A DNA stretch of 64,000 nucleotides, taken from an uncultured Eubacteriales bacterium. Lineage in GTDB: Bacteria > Bacillota > Clostridia > Christensenellales > CAG-138. The stretch spans positions 1-64,000 of the forward strand of contig UREK01000003.1 in the NCBI GenBank assembly GCA_900546845.1. The letters run 5' to 3'. The position numbers were made by a program, and so were the translations under genes. Shown one piece after another: positions 32,486-41,055 of the stretch. Every line of letters starts with the position of its first letter. The first letter of the stretch is position 1. The notes under the pieces are model-generated. The model was given only the letters and a program-made list of their open reading frames with translations, ran no database searches and was not told the DNA's origin.

Positions 32486-33388
32486 TCAGCTCTTAAGCTT
32501 GGGATCCAGGGCGTCGCGCAGGCCGTCTCCAAAGAGGTTGAAGGAGAAAGCAGTCATCATAATTGCGAGGCCAGGGAAGGTCACCAGCCACCAGTAATCG
32601 CGGATGTATGCGCGCGAGGACGATGCCATGGCGCCCCATTCCGGCGTGGGCGCGGGAACGCCTAAACCGAGGAAGCTCAGGCCCGTAGCAGCCATAATGG
32701 TCGTTGCAACGCTCATGGTTGCCTGCACGATGATCGGCGCAAGGCAGTTGGGCAGGATGTACTTGAAGATGATGCGGAAATCGCTTGCGCCGGTTGCGTA
32801 TGCAGCCTCCACATATTCTGTGCCCTTGGTGGAAAGCACACTCACGCGAACTACGCGCGCATAGCCTGCAATCGAACCAATGGAAAGGGCAATGATCAGG
32901 TTCGGGATGCTGTTTCCAAGCGCGGCAACGATGGAGATGCCGAGCAGCGTGTTCGGGATTGCCATCAGCACGTCGATGAAGCGCATGAAAATGTTATCCG
33001 TGATGCCGCCATAGAAACCGGCGATCGCGCCGATCACAACGCCGATGATGCAGGAGATGCCCACAGAGATCAGGCCGATTTCCATGGAGGTGCGGCAGCC
33101 ATAGATTACGCGGGAGAAAATATCGCGGCCGTACTCATCCGTTCCAAAGAAATGCTCTGCACTGGGAGCTGCGAAACGGTCACGCAGATTTTGTTCAATG
33201 GGATCATACTGCGTCAATACCTGCGGGAATATCGCGCAGAACAGGAGAAACAGCACGACTACCATGCCAAATACGGCAGCACGGTTGCGCAGGAAGCGCC
33301 CGATAATTTCTTTCGCCTGACCATGTCCGCCAATGGATATGGTGTCCTGAGACAGGGAAGCATCTTGTTTGGTTGATAACATCAACAT
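32486..33388 (-). CDS. Dpp/Opp-type ABC importer permease (C subunit)
   Basis: The 300-residue inner-membrane permease has about six helices, a conserved FGTDEYGRDIFSRVIYGCRTS segment following the first periplasmic loop, and the EAA motif YVEAAYATGASDFRIIFKYILPN that contacts the ATPases. It pairs with the B subunit to form the channel. ATG at 33388 is one base after the B-subunit stop. The N-terminal 35 residues are cytoplasmic and polar. Confidence 0.92.
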   Translation of the reverse strand: MLMLSTKQDASLSQDTISIGGHGQAKEIIGRFLRNRAAVFGMVVVLFLLFCAIFPQVLTQYDPIEQNLRDRFAAPSAEHFFGTDEYGRDIFSRVIYGCRTSMEIGLISVGISCIIGVVIGAIAGFYGGITDNIFMRFIDVLMAIPNTLLGISIVAALGNSIPNLIIALSIGSIAGYARVVRVSVLSTKGTEYVEAAYATGASDFRIIFKYILPNCLAPIIVQATMSVATTIMAATGLSFLGLGVPAPTPEWGAMASSSRAYIRDYWWLVTFPGLAIMMTAFSFNLFGDGLRDALDPKLKS

Positions 33389-33389
33389 A

Positions 33390-34364
33390 TCAGCTCACCG
33401 TCGCTTTCTTGCTGGATTTCCGCTTGATGCGCTTGCCGCTGGAATACTGGGAACGGATGCGTGGATCAACGAAAGCGTAAATCACGTCGATCAGAAGGTT
33501 AATCAAGGACATCGCAACCGCAACAAACAGGATTCCGCCCTGCACCAGGGGCGCGTTTTTCGTATTGATGCCATCCACGATGAGTTTGCCGATGCCGTTG
33601 ATGGAGAACACCGTTTCAATAACGGCGGCGCCGCCCAGCAGTTTCGCAAAATCCGTGCCGGCGACGGTAATGATCGGCAGAACCGCATTGCGGAACGCAT
33701 GCTTCATGACGACGACCAGTTCGGTTTGGCCTTTTGCGCGGGCTGTGCGCACGTAGTCCTCGCGGATCGCCTCCAGCATGCTGGAACGGGTCATGCGCAT
33801 GCAGGCGGCAAGGCCCCATGTGCTCAGCGTGAAAGCGGGCAGGATCCAATGTTTCCAGCTTGTGAGGCCGGAAGGGGGAAGCCAGGCAAGAACGACCGAG
33901 AAGAGGATGATGAGCATCAAACCCTCCCAGAAACTCGGCAGCGAAACGCCAATCATCGCCACAATTCGTGTGAAGTTATCAATGAAGCTGTATTGCCGCA
34001 CGGCTGAAACAACGCCTAGGGTTACGCCAAGCACAATTGCAAACAGTTCGGCATACAGGGAAAGCTTCATCGTTGTCGGGAAGCACGACAGGATTTCTTT
34101 AATGACCGGCTGCCTGGTTGAATAGGATATACCAAAATCGCCTTGAACAGCATCGACGACATAATTTACGAATCGAACCAAAAAGGGTTTATCCAGCCCG
34201 TTTTGCTCATTGAACAGGGCTTTGTCCTCTTCCGTAGCTAATTCGCCAAGAATATAATCGGCGGGTTCTCCAGGCGAAAAATACATCATGGAAAATGTAA
34301 TGAGCGTAACACCGATCATGACCGGAATCATCATCAGGATCCGCTTGAAGATGTATCTTAGCAT
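33390..34364 (-). CDS. Dpp/Opp-type ABC importer permease (B subunit)
   Basis: The 324-residue permease starts with the typical FKRILMMIPVMIGVTLITFSMMYFSPGEP, has GDFGISYSTRQPV after the first loop, and the EAA motif YVRTARAKGQTELVVVMKHAFRNA. It forms the pore with the C subunit. AGGAAAC lies before the ATG; a strong hairpin (34396-34432) separates it from the binding-protein gene upstream. The C-terminal tail is very basic (KRIKRKSSKKATVS). Confidence 0.92.
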   Translation of the reverse strand: MLRYIFKRILMMIPVMIGVTLITFSMMYFSPGEPADYILGELATEEDKALFNEQNGLDKPFLVRFVNYVVDAVQGDFGISYSTRQPVIKEILSCFPTTMKLSLYAELFAIVLGVTLGVVSAVRQYSFIDNFTRIVAMIGVSLPSFWEGLMLIILFSVVLAWLPPSGLTSWKHWILPAFTLSTWGLAACMRMTRSSMLEAIREDYVRTARAKGQTELVVVMKHAFRNAVLPIITVAGTDFAKLLGGAAVIETVFSINGIGKLIVDGINTKNAPLVQGGILFVAVAMSLINLLIDVIYAFVDPRIRSQYSSGKRIKRKSSKKATVS

Positions 34365-34395
34365 CTTGTTTCCTCCGGAGTTTAAATCTTAGAAC

Positions 34396-34432
34396 AACCG
34401 GCTGCCAAGGCAGCAGGGCCCGGCAGCCGGTT
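34396..34432 (-). repeat. Hairpin between binding-protein and permease genes
   Basis: An 11-bp perfect stem AACCGGCTGCC / GGCAGCCGGTT with a 15-base loop, not followed by a T run on the minus strand. Such intercistronic hairpins usually protect the upstream message, so more binding protein than permease is made. Confidence 0.65.
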
Positions 34433-34502
34433 TCCCGCGGCGTTAACCGCCATTTCGTATGCTTTTCAGCAATCTTTCCGTAATGTTGATGTCAACGTAA
34501 GT

Positions 34503-36101
34503 TTATTCGTAGACAACCCAGTCCGTAATGTGTTTCATGTGGTCGATCGCGGGATGGAACTCGAAGCCTTCCAGCTTGTCGCTCACAGCGTAGTTGATCG
34601 GCATGTTCATGTACGGATAGGAGTAACGCTGCTCGTTGAGGTAGGTGTAGATCTCATCGAGGCAGATGGTGCGCTGCGGATCATCATAATAGTAGGTACG
34701 CAGCTCAAGGCACTTGCCATCCAGCCAATCATCGTTGCCCTGGATACGGGAACCAAACGAGGATTCGTAGATGATGAGCATGTTGGAGATTTCGGAAGCC
34801 GTGCTGTCACGGATGCAAGCCTGGAACTGGCCGTTGTGCTGCGCATCATAGGTGGCAAGCGCGCTGGAGACGATGTTCGCAGTTACGCCAACTTCAGCCC
34901 ACATGGACTGGATGATCTCTGCGGCCTTTTCATAGAGGGAGATAGGCTCAACATGAAGATCGATCGTGAAGCCGTCTGCATATCCGGCCTCAGCCAGGAG
35001 GGACTTCGCCTTCTCAACATCATAGGGCCAGGGATCAAGGGCCTTATAGCCGGCGGCAGGCGTGCTGCAGAAGCCGGTGATGGCGGTGCCGAGACCGTCG
35101 GAGGAAGCTTCAACGAGAAGTTCCTGGTCAATCGCATAGCAGAGCGCCTGGCGAACACGGACATCCTTCAGAATTGCATCCTGCATGCTGAAGGTCACAA
35201 CAAGGTAACGGTATGCGTCACCGGACTCAACATGATAGCCGTCCAGAGCGTCAACGCGGGCAACGTCATTGCCTTCAATGTAGTAGGCAATGTCGGCAGC
35301 GCCGGTTTCAAGCTCGATCACGCGGGAAGTCGCTTCGGGGATGAACTTAATGACGATGTTTTCAGTCTTTGCGGGTTCGCCCCAGTAATACTCGTTCCGA
35401 GTGAGGGTGATGGAGGTGCCGGGAATCCATTCAGCTACCTTGTAAGGGCCGGTGGTCACGGGAGCGCGGGAGAAGTCAGCTTCGCCCATCGCTTCAAAAG
35501 CGGCCTTGCTGACGATGGTGCCGCGGCCGGTGGACAGGGTGTTCTGGTACGGCGCCCACGCCTGGTTGAACTTCACGATGATGGTGCGGTCGTCAACGAT
35601 CTCGGATTCTTCCGCATTGACGAAAGCAAAGTTGGAAGCGCTGCGCGGGGCTTCCTTCAGGCGAGCGAGCTCCCAGAGAATGTCTTCGGACGTAAGGTCG
35701 GTGCCATCGGAGAACTTAACGCCCTCTTTCAGAACAAACTTAACCGTCACATCGTCGATCTGCTCATAGGATTCGCAGATGCCGCCAAGGGTAATGCTGC
35801 CATCGGCCTGAAGGTCAAACAGATGGTCGCCGATCATGCCGAGGGTGAGTGCGATCGCATCGGTGTTGGCACTGGCAGGATCGAGGGTCTCCGGCTCAGA
35901 TTCGGTTACGATCGTGATGGTGTCCTTCGCAACGCGGTCAGTATTGTCACCGGTGTTGGAAGGATCAGGGGTCTGTGTGTTGTCACCGGTGCTTGGTTGG
36001 TTGCCGGCTTGGGTGGGATCGGGCTGCTGGGTTGCCTGGCAGCCGAAGAACACGCTTACCAGAAGCATCAGGGCCAACAGCAGTGCTAGCTTACTTTTCA
36101 A
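34503..36101 (-). CDS. Dpp/Opp-type solute-binding lipoprotein
   Basis: The 532-residue lipoprotein has a signal peptide and lipobox VFFGC, a Thr/Pro/Gln-rich linker that spans the wall, and an SBP_bac_5 domain (SEPETLDPASANTDA, FVLKEGVKFSDGTDLTSEDI, TGPYKVAEW, VRQALCYAIDQELLV). It captures the substrate outside the cell and delivers it to the BC permeases. It is the first gene of the leftward operon and follows a strong promoter with an operator-like dyad. Despite the Dpp name, members of this family also bind nickel-chelates, opines and other small molecules, so the ligand is open. Confidence 0.93.
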   Translation of the reverse strand: MKSKLALLLALMLLVSVFFGCQATQQPDPTQAGNQPSTGDNTQTPDPSNTGDNTDRVAKDTITIVTESEPETLDPASANTDAIALTLGMIGDHLFDLQADGSITLGGICESYEQIDDVTVKFVLKEGVKFSDGTDLTSEDILWELARLKEAPRSASNFAFVNAEESEIVDDRTIIVKFNQAWAPYQNTLSTGRGTIVSKAAFEAMGEADFSRAPVTTGPYKVAEWIPGTSITLTRNEYYWGEPAKTENIVIKFIPEATSRVIELETGAADIAYYIEGNDVARVDALDGYHVESGDAYRYLVVTFSMQDAILKDVRVRQALCYAIDQELLVEASSDGLGTAITGFCSTPAAGYKALDPWPYDVEKAKSLLAEAGYADGFTIDLHVEPISLYEKAAEIIQSMWAEVGVTANIVSSALATYDAQHNGQFQACIRDSTASEISNMLIIYESSFGSRIQGNDDWLDGKCLELRTYYYDDPQRTICLDEIYTYLNEQRYSYPYMNMPINYAVSDKLEGFEFHPAIDHMKHITDWVVYE

Positions 36102-36189
36102 TGGTTTTTCCTCCTGTAAATTGTATTTTTATTGCGGAAGTCCGCAAACTTTGTTGACTTTTGGTACCCATATTGGTATCATCTTTTTA

Positions 36190-36293
36190 AACACAGTTGT
36201 GTTAATAAACTTAACTTCTTTGTTGGCATTAGTATAATAGCGGATTCGGGAAATGTCAACATAATAACTTAAAAAAAGTACTCCCGAATTCGC
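36190..36293 (-). promoter_or_regulatory. Promoter and operator-like dyads of the Dpp operon
   Basis: On the minus strand TTGACA (36259-36254) and TATACT (36236-36231) are 17 bp apart. A 12-bp inverted repeat has one arm, GCGGATTCGGGA (36240-36251), inside the spacer and the other, TCCCGAATTCGC (36282-36293), upstream of the -35, with one mismatch. A second dyad AACACA-GT-TGTGTT (36190-36203) lies in the 5' untranslated region. These are good candidate sites for the nearby MarR or LysR regulator. Confidence 0.7.
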
Positions 36294-36383
36294 GTGGAAA
36301 AAGTTAAATGCATTAACACGGTTTGCAAGATTTGCATTCAGCATGATGCTGAGGCAGTATCTACCATAATAAAATAAAGGAGC

Positions 36384-37058
36384 ATGAACAAAATGGCGCT
36401 GACAAAAGAACTAATCGAACGGTTTATGAAGGTTGACCCGGCGACGATGGGACACTACATCGGCGGTGGCTACATGAGGCCCGAGATGAAGCCCCTCAAC
36501 ATCGGGGAAAAGCGCATGGTCGGCCCGGCCTATACGCTACGTATCCCGGGCAAAGATTCTTGCGGCATTTATTATGCGATCAGCAAGGCGCCTAAAGGTT
36601 CCGTCATCGTTGTGGATCGCTGCGGGGACGATACCTTTGCCTGCTGTGGAGAGATGGTCGCTACCTATGCTCAGGGCTGCGGTATGGCCGGCTTGGTTAT
36701 TGACGGGCCTGCAACGGATTCTGTTGCCATTAAAAAACTGGACATCCCCGTGTTCTGCACCGGTATTTCCTGCGTGACTACCGTAATCCTTGGCGTAACA
36801 GGCGAAGTGCAGATTCCGATCACCTGCTCTGGCGCTATCGTGCATCCGGGCGATATTATATTTGGCGATGCAGACGGCGTTGTCGTTCTCCCGCCGGATG
36901 GTTACGAAGATGCGCTCCAGAAATCAGAGGAGTCCGTTGAAGCTGAAGTCACCCAGCGCAAGATTTTTGGCAGCGGCCAACTGCCCGGTTGGGATATCGA
37001 AAGGCTGTTTGAAACAAATACCGTTCCGATGCTGCTTGCATTGCGGAAAAAAGATTAA
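36384..37058 (+). CDS. RraA-like (HMG/CHA aldolase fold) protein
   Basis: The 224-residue protein has the RraA/4-carboxy-4-hydroxy-2-oxoadipate aldolase fold: VGPAYTLRIPG, GSVIVVDRCGDDTFACCGEMVATYAQGCGMAGLVIDG, IPVFCTGISCVT, VHPGDIIFGDADGVVVLP. Classical aldolases carry DGxxRD; here the segment is DGPATD (D107-D112), with Thr111 in place of the Arg that holds the substrate carboxylate. It may be a different lyase or a non-catalytic member. AAAGGAG precedes the ATG; translation could also begin at the fourth codon. It is divergent from the Dpp operon and followed by MarR and LysR regulators. Confidence 0.85.
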   Translation: MNKMALTKELIERFMKVDPATMGHYIGGGYMRPEMKPLNIGEKRMVGPAYTLRIPGKDSCGIYYAISKAPKGSVIVVDRCGDDTFACCGEMVATYAQGCGMAGLVIDGPATDSVAIKKLDIPVFCTGISCVTTVILGVTGEVQIPITCSGAIVHPGDIIFGDADGVVVLPPDGYEDALQKSEESVEAEVTQRKIFGSGQLPGWDIERLFETNTVPMLLALRKKD

Positions 37059-37277
37059 ACCGAGATTCGTGCCGGGCGGCAGGGCGACCGCCCGGCATTG
37101 TTAGAAAACGGTAAATGATGCGCGCGTTTATATTTCGTGCTAGGCGAGTTCGACAATATAGCGCAGAATATGGTATCCTGTTTGCGATTTTATACTGAAT
37201 TTGATATAATTATTATAGAATACGAAAAATAGGGACATGCCGTATTTTCAGGCAAAGTTGATGTGTTGGGAGGAGCT

Positions 37278-37781
37278 ATGTTAATAATTCGGGAAGAAAA
37301 TATTTGGGAGACTTGGCCAAATTATAAAAAGAGCAACCTGATACACGACTATGTTACGCTCTATGTGGACCGAAACGCGAAACCGCATGACTATGGAAAT
37401 GGTGAGCTTTATTCTGCAATCGAAATGCATATTCTGGAAAAAATATACTTTAATCCGGGCATTACCGTCACTGAGATTGCGAAGACCAATAAGCGAACCA
37501 AAAGCGCTGTTTCGCAAAACGTTTCCAAGCTGGAAAAGAAAGGGCTCATCACGAAAACTCCGCAGGAATTTCATGGAAAGCGTATTTCGCTTTGGCCAAC
37601 GGCCAAGGGAAAGCAGCTGACAAAACTGCATATGAAATACGATGATGAGCATACAACGGAATTTTTCAGAAAGATTGCCGAATACTATACCAGCGACCAG
37701 TTGGACGCTTTTTTTAAGATAATGGAAGCGTGCCTTTGCACGATCCAAACTGAGGGTGAAAACGAAAAAAACTTGATCTGA
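37278..37781 (+). CDS. MarR family transcriptional regulator
   Basis: The 167-residue winged-helix regulator has a recognition region ITVTEIAKTNKRTKSAVSQNVSKLEKKGLITKTPQEFHGKRISLWPTAKG. It starts at ATG 37278 with GGGAGGAG upstream; an in-frame GTG at 37263 has no ribosome binding site. The LysR gene follows 20 bases later, so the two regulators are co-transcribed. The preceding 200 bases are AT-rich and contain a TATAAT-like sequence near 37203. MarR proteins often sense aromatic or carboxylate metabolites, which fits the catabolic neighbourhood. Confidence 0.85.
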   Translation: MLIIREENIWETWPNYKKSNLIHDYVTLYVDRNAKPHDYGNGELYSAIEMHILEKIYFNPGITVTEIAKTNKRTKSAVSQNVSKLEKKGLITKTPQEFHGKRISLWPTAKGKQLTKLHMKYDDEHTTEFFRKIAEYYTSDQLDAFFKIMEACLCTIQTEGENEKNLI

Positions 37782-37801
37782 GAGGGGGACGATCCGATCC
37801 T

Positions 37802-38770
37802 ATGCTTCGTGTATACCAGTACATCTATGAGGTATATCGGGAACAGAGCTTTTCGCGCGCCGCGCAAAAGCTCTATTTGTCCCAGCCCTCTTTGAGCCTT
37901 ACTATTAAGCGGTATGAGACCGAGATTGGCGTGCAAATATTCGACCGAAGTACTACGCCTGTGAAGCCCACGGAGGCGGGGGAGGTGCTCATCGAGTATA
38001 TCCAGCGGCTTCTCACTACGGAGCATGAGATGCAGACATATCTGGAAGATTACCGTGAGCTGAAAACAGGCAACATCACGCTCGGGGCGGCGCATATGTT
38101 TTCGAGCTATCTGCTGCCGCACCTCATCGCGCGGTTCCTGCAGCTTTATCCCCAAATCAACATCAATATTGCAGAATCCGATTTCCTTACCCTTCAGAAG
38201 ATGACCCTGGACGGCGAGGTAGACCTGTTGATCGAAAGCCATGCGTTCGATCCGGCGCTTTTTCAGGTGTATCCCTTATTTGAAGAGTATATCCTGCTGG
38301 CGGTTCCTGCGGATGACCCGGCGCATGGGGAAAACGCCGCGAGCGTCCTGACGGCAAAGGATATCCTGGACAACCGGCATGCTAGCCCAGACTGGCCTTG
38401 CATATCGCTGCAGCAATTTCAAGACCATCCCTTTCTGATGCTGGAAAAGGGGCACGATATGAATAGCCGTGGGCTCCGCTTTTGCCGGGAAAGCGGCTTT
38501 GAACCGAAGGTTTTTATGTATCTGAACCAGTTGACGACCGCCTATAACCTGGCCGCACAGCATCTTGGCGTGGCCTTCGTCTCGGATACGGTGGTCAAAC
38601 TGAGCAACCCGGGCAAGGAGCTGCTGTATTATAAGCTGTCCGGGCTGGGCGTGAAGCGTTACATCAACATGGTGCATAAGCGCAGCCGCTATGTTTCCAA
38701 GGCGACGGAAGCGTTTATCACGATGGTGACGCAGTTGAGCGGCGATGGGATTTCTGGCGTGTGCAGATAG
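37802..38770 (+). CDS. LysR family transcriptional regulator
   Basis: The 322-residue LTTR has an N-terminal winged helix (VYREQSFSRAAQKLYLSQPSLSLTIKRYETEIGVQIFDRS) and a C-terminal effector domain with two lobes (LGAAHMFSSYLLPHLIARFLQ ... HLGVAFVSDTVVKL). LTTRs usually activate an adjacent gene when their effector is bound. The DHDPS-family gene starts 148 bases downstream behind overlapping palindromes and a promoter with a weak -10, a typical LTTR-activated layout. It is the second gene after MarR. Confidence 0.9.
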   Translation: MLRVYQYIYEVYREQSFSRAAQKLYLSQPSLSLTIKRYETEIGVQIFDRSTTPVKPTEAGEVLIEYIQRLLTTEHEMQTYLEDYRELKTGNITLGAAHMFSSYLLPHLIARFLQLYPQININIAESDFLTLQKMTLDGEVDLLIESHAFDPALFQVYPLFEEYILLAVPADDPAHGENAASVLTAKDILDNRHASPDWPCISLQQFQDHPFLMLEKGHDMNSRGLRFCRESGFEPKVFMYLNQLTTAYNLAAQHLGVAFVSDTVVKLSNPGKELLYYKLSGLGVKRYINMVHKRSRYVSKATEAFITMVTQLSGDGISGVCR

Positions 38771-38790
38771 GGCGCGCCCTTGCCTTTCGC

Positions 38791-38862
38791 CGTTATTTAA
38801 AACGATAAATAACGCTTATTCGACATTTGATATTTGACGGTTCCCGCGTTTTGAAGGATGAT
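38791..38862 (+). promoter_or_regulatory. Palindrome cluster and promoter before the DHDPS-family gene
   Basis: CGTTATTT (38791-38798) and AAATAACG (38807-38814) form a perfect inverted repeat. The same right arm also forms AATAA-CGC-TTATT (38808-38820). Downstream, TTGACG (38834-38839) and GATGAT (38857-38862) are 17 bp apart; the poor -10 suggests dependence on an activator, probably the LysR protein encoded just upstream. Confidence 0.6.
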
Positions 38863-38918
38863 GGATCCGAAGGCTGCCGCTTTACGGCGCGGCGTCCACA
38901 CAACGAGGAGGTACTGTC

Positions 38919-39812
38919 ATGCTTGAATTAAAAGGAATCTATTCACCCATTGCAACGCCATTTATCGATGATGAAATCGCATACGATAAGCTGGACGAAA
39001 ACCTAGAATTTTGGATGGCTTCCAAACTGGAAGGCATTGTTGTCATGGGCTCCAACGGTGAGTTCGTATCCCTGCGCGAAAGCGAGAAGGAGGCGCTGAT
39101 CCGTTTCTGCTGCAAAAAGATCGCGGGCAAAAAGCGCGTCGTCGTTGGCACCGGCAGCAATTGTATGGACGAAACGCTGCACCTTTGCAACGTTTCGGCG
39201 GAATGCGGTGCGGATGCGGTGCTCCTCGTAACGCCATTTTATTACAAAAACGCCATGAAGGACGACGTGCTGGAAACTTATTATACGGCCGTTGCGGACC
39301 GCTCTCCATTGCCGGTAATCATTTATAACATGCCTGCCAATACTGGCGTGAACACCTCTTCCGCATTGCTCGCAAAGCTTTCGCATCACCCCAATATCAT
39401 CGGCGTGAAGGATACCTCTGGCAATATCGTGCAGATCACTGAGACCATCCGCGATTGCGCTCCAGGCTTCTCTGTGCTGGCAGGAAATTGGGCGTTCCTG
39501 CTGCCGAGCCTGTACCTCGGTGCAAAGGGTGGTACGCTTGCCCTTTCCAACGTGCTCCCCAACGAGTGCGCGAAGCTGATCGAGCTTTTTGAAGCGGGGA
39601 AGACGGAAGAGGCAAAGGCGCTTGCTCTGCGCCTTATGCCTGTGAACGCGGCCGTTACGACGAAGTACGGCATCGGCGGGCTGAAGGTCGCCATGGATCT
39701 TGTTGGCCTGTTCGGAGGGGAACCAAGGCTGCCGCTGCGCCGCCCCAATGCGGAGATCAGGGCATATATCCGCAGCACGCTCATCAACGCAGGGATCACC
39801 GTGCGGGATTAA
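38919..39812 (+). CDS. DHDPS / N-acetylneuraminate lyase family aldolase
   Basis: The 297-residue class I aldolase has a TIM barrel with GSNGEF (44-49), Tyr136 (IIYNMPANTG) and the Schiff-base Lys164 (IGVKDTSGN). Members make dihydrodipicolinate or cleave oxo acids such as sialic acid, KDG analogues or hydroxy-oxo acids. Placement with a class V aminotransferase and an RraA-like protein, and away from lysine genes, argues for a catabolic oxo-acid role. AACGAGGAGG lies before the ATG. The aminotransferase follows after 62 bases. Confidence 0.9.
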   Translation: MLELKGIYSPIATPFIDDEIAYDKLDENLEFWMASKLEGIVVMGSNGEFVSLRESEKEALIRFCCKKIAGKKRVVVGTGSNCMDETLHLCNVSAECGADAVLLVTPFYYKNAMKDDVLETYYTAVADRSPLPVIIYNMPANTGVNTSSALLAKLSHHPNIIGVKDTSGNIVQITETIRDCAPGFSVLAGNWAFLLPSLYLGAKGGTLALSNVLPNECAKLIELFEAGKTEEAKALALRLMPVNAAVTTKYGIGGLKVAMDLVGLFGGEPRLPLRRPNAEIRAYIRSTLINAGITVRD

Positions 39813-39874
39813 CGGTTGAACAAACCGGGCCGCGTGCGGTCAATATAAATTGAAAAACAGGAAAAGGAGTAACA

Positions 39875-41020
39875 ATGATGGAAAAGAATGTTTTTGTGAT
39901 GATCCCCGGCCCGACGCCTGTGGTCAAATCCATTCAGGAGCAGATGGGGCGCGAGATCCAGGCTTTTGGTGATCCGCGCTTTGTGAAGGACTATAAAGCG
40001 TTGATTGACGATCTCGGCCAGCTGTTCAACTGCTCCGGTCAGGCGTTCCCGATTGCTGGAACCGGTACGCTCGCCATGGAGATGGCGATTGCAAACGTCA
40101 CCAGGCGCGGCGACAATATCTTAATTGTCAGCAACGGCTTCTTTGGCGACCGCTTTATCGACATCTGCGAGCGCAAGGGCCTCAACGTGGACGTTTTGAG
40201 CGCGGAATGGGGGACGGCAGTCTCTCCGGAAGCAATCGAAAAAAAGCTGAGCGAAAAACACTATGCGGCCATGACTGTGACGCATGTGGACACTTCCACC
40301 GCCGTGCTCGCACCTGTTGCGGAGATCGGTGCGGTGATGAAAAAGCATCCGGATACGATCTTTATTCTGGATGGCGTCGCGGCGACTGCGGGCGAATTCA
40401 CGGACGTGGATGGCATGGGCATTGACGTGCTGTTTACCGGCTCTCAGAAAGCCTTTGGCGTATGCCCAGGTATGCTGATCGTGTGGGCGAGCAAGAAGGC
40501 GCTGGCACGCCGGAAATCCCTCGGGACGATCCCGGAATATTATGTAGACTTTGAAAAGTGGCTTCCCATCATGGAGAACCCGGCAAAGTATTTTGCGACG
40601 CCTGCCGTTAACCTGGTTTGGGCGATGAAGGAAGCGACTGCGATCATCCGTGAGGAGGGGCTTGAGGCGCGTGGCGCACGGCATCATAAGAACGCGGTGG
40701 CCATCCATAAGGCGCTGGAGGCAGTCGGATTCTCGATCCTTGCAAACCCCGAATGCCGCGCAGATACGCTAAGCGTTTGCATTTATCCAGAAGGCATAGA
40801 TGACGCGAAGTTCCGCGCTGCGATGTTTGACGAAGGCGTGATCGTAGCGGGCGCGCTCGGCGCGTATGCCGGGAAGGCGTTCCGCCTCGGACATATGGGC
40901 AACATCGACGAGAACACGGTCGTGGCAACGCTGGGCGCGGTCGAGCGTGCGCTGAAGGCCTGCGGCCACCCCGTGAGTTTTGGTGCCGCAGTAGGCGCAT
41001 ATCTGGAGGCTATGCGTTAA
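39875..41020 (+). CDS. Class V aminotransferase (alanine-glyoxylate type)
   Basis: The 381-residue PLP enzyme has the start signature MIPGPTPV, the cofactor region AGTGTLAMEMAIANV, ILDGVAATAGEFTDVDGMGIDVLFTGSQKAFG with Lys192 as the aldimine lysine, and the C-terminal arginine segment GKAFRLGHMGNI. Relatives are alanine-glyoxylate, serine-glyoxylate and ureidoglycine-glyoxylate aminotransferases. With the upstream aldolase it could aminate or deaminate a small oxo acid made from the imported compound. AAAAGGAG lies before two tandem ATGs; the first is given. Confidence 0.9.
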   Translation: MMEKNVFVMIPGPTPVVKSIQEQMGREIQAFGDPRFVKDYKALIDDLGQLFNCSGQAFPIAGTGTLAMEMAIANVTRRGDNILIVSNGFFGDRFIDICERKGLNVDVLSAEWGTAVSPEAIEKKLSEKHYAAMTVTHVDTSTAVLAPVAEIGAVMKKHPDTIFILDGVAATAGEFTDVDGMGIDVLFTGSQKAFGVCPGMLIVWASKKALARRKSLGTIPEYYVDFEKWLPIMENPAKYFATPAVNLVWAMKEATAIIREEGLEARGARHHKNAVAIHKALEAVGFSILANPECRADTLSVCIYPEGIDDAKFRAAMFDEGVIVAGALGAYAGKAFRLGHMGNIDENTVVATLGAVERALKACGHPVSFGAAVGAYLEAMR

Positions 41021-41055
41021 GTGCAGGAAGATTGTGGGGCAAGGAAGGGGGCGCC

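Noticed and set aside
36520..36845. Minus-strand frame opposite the RraA-like gene
   Set aside because: Shadow of the plus-strand gene; no start signal.
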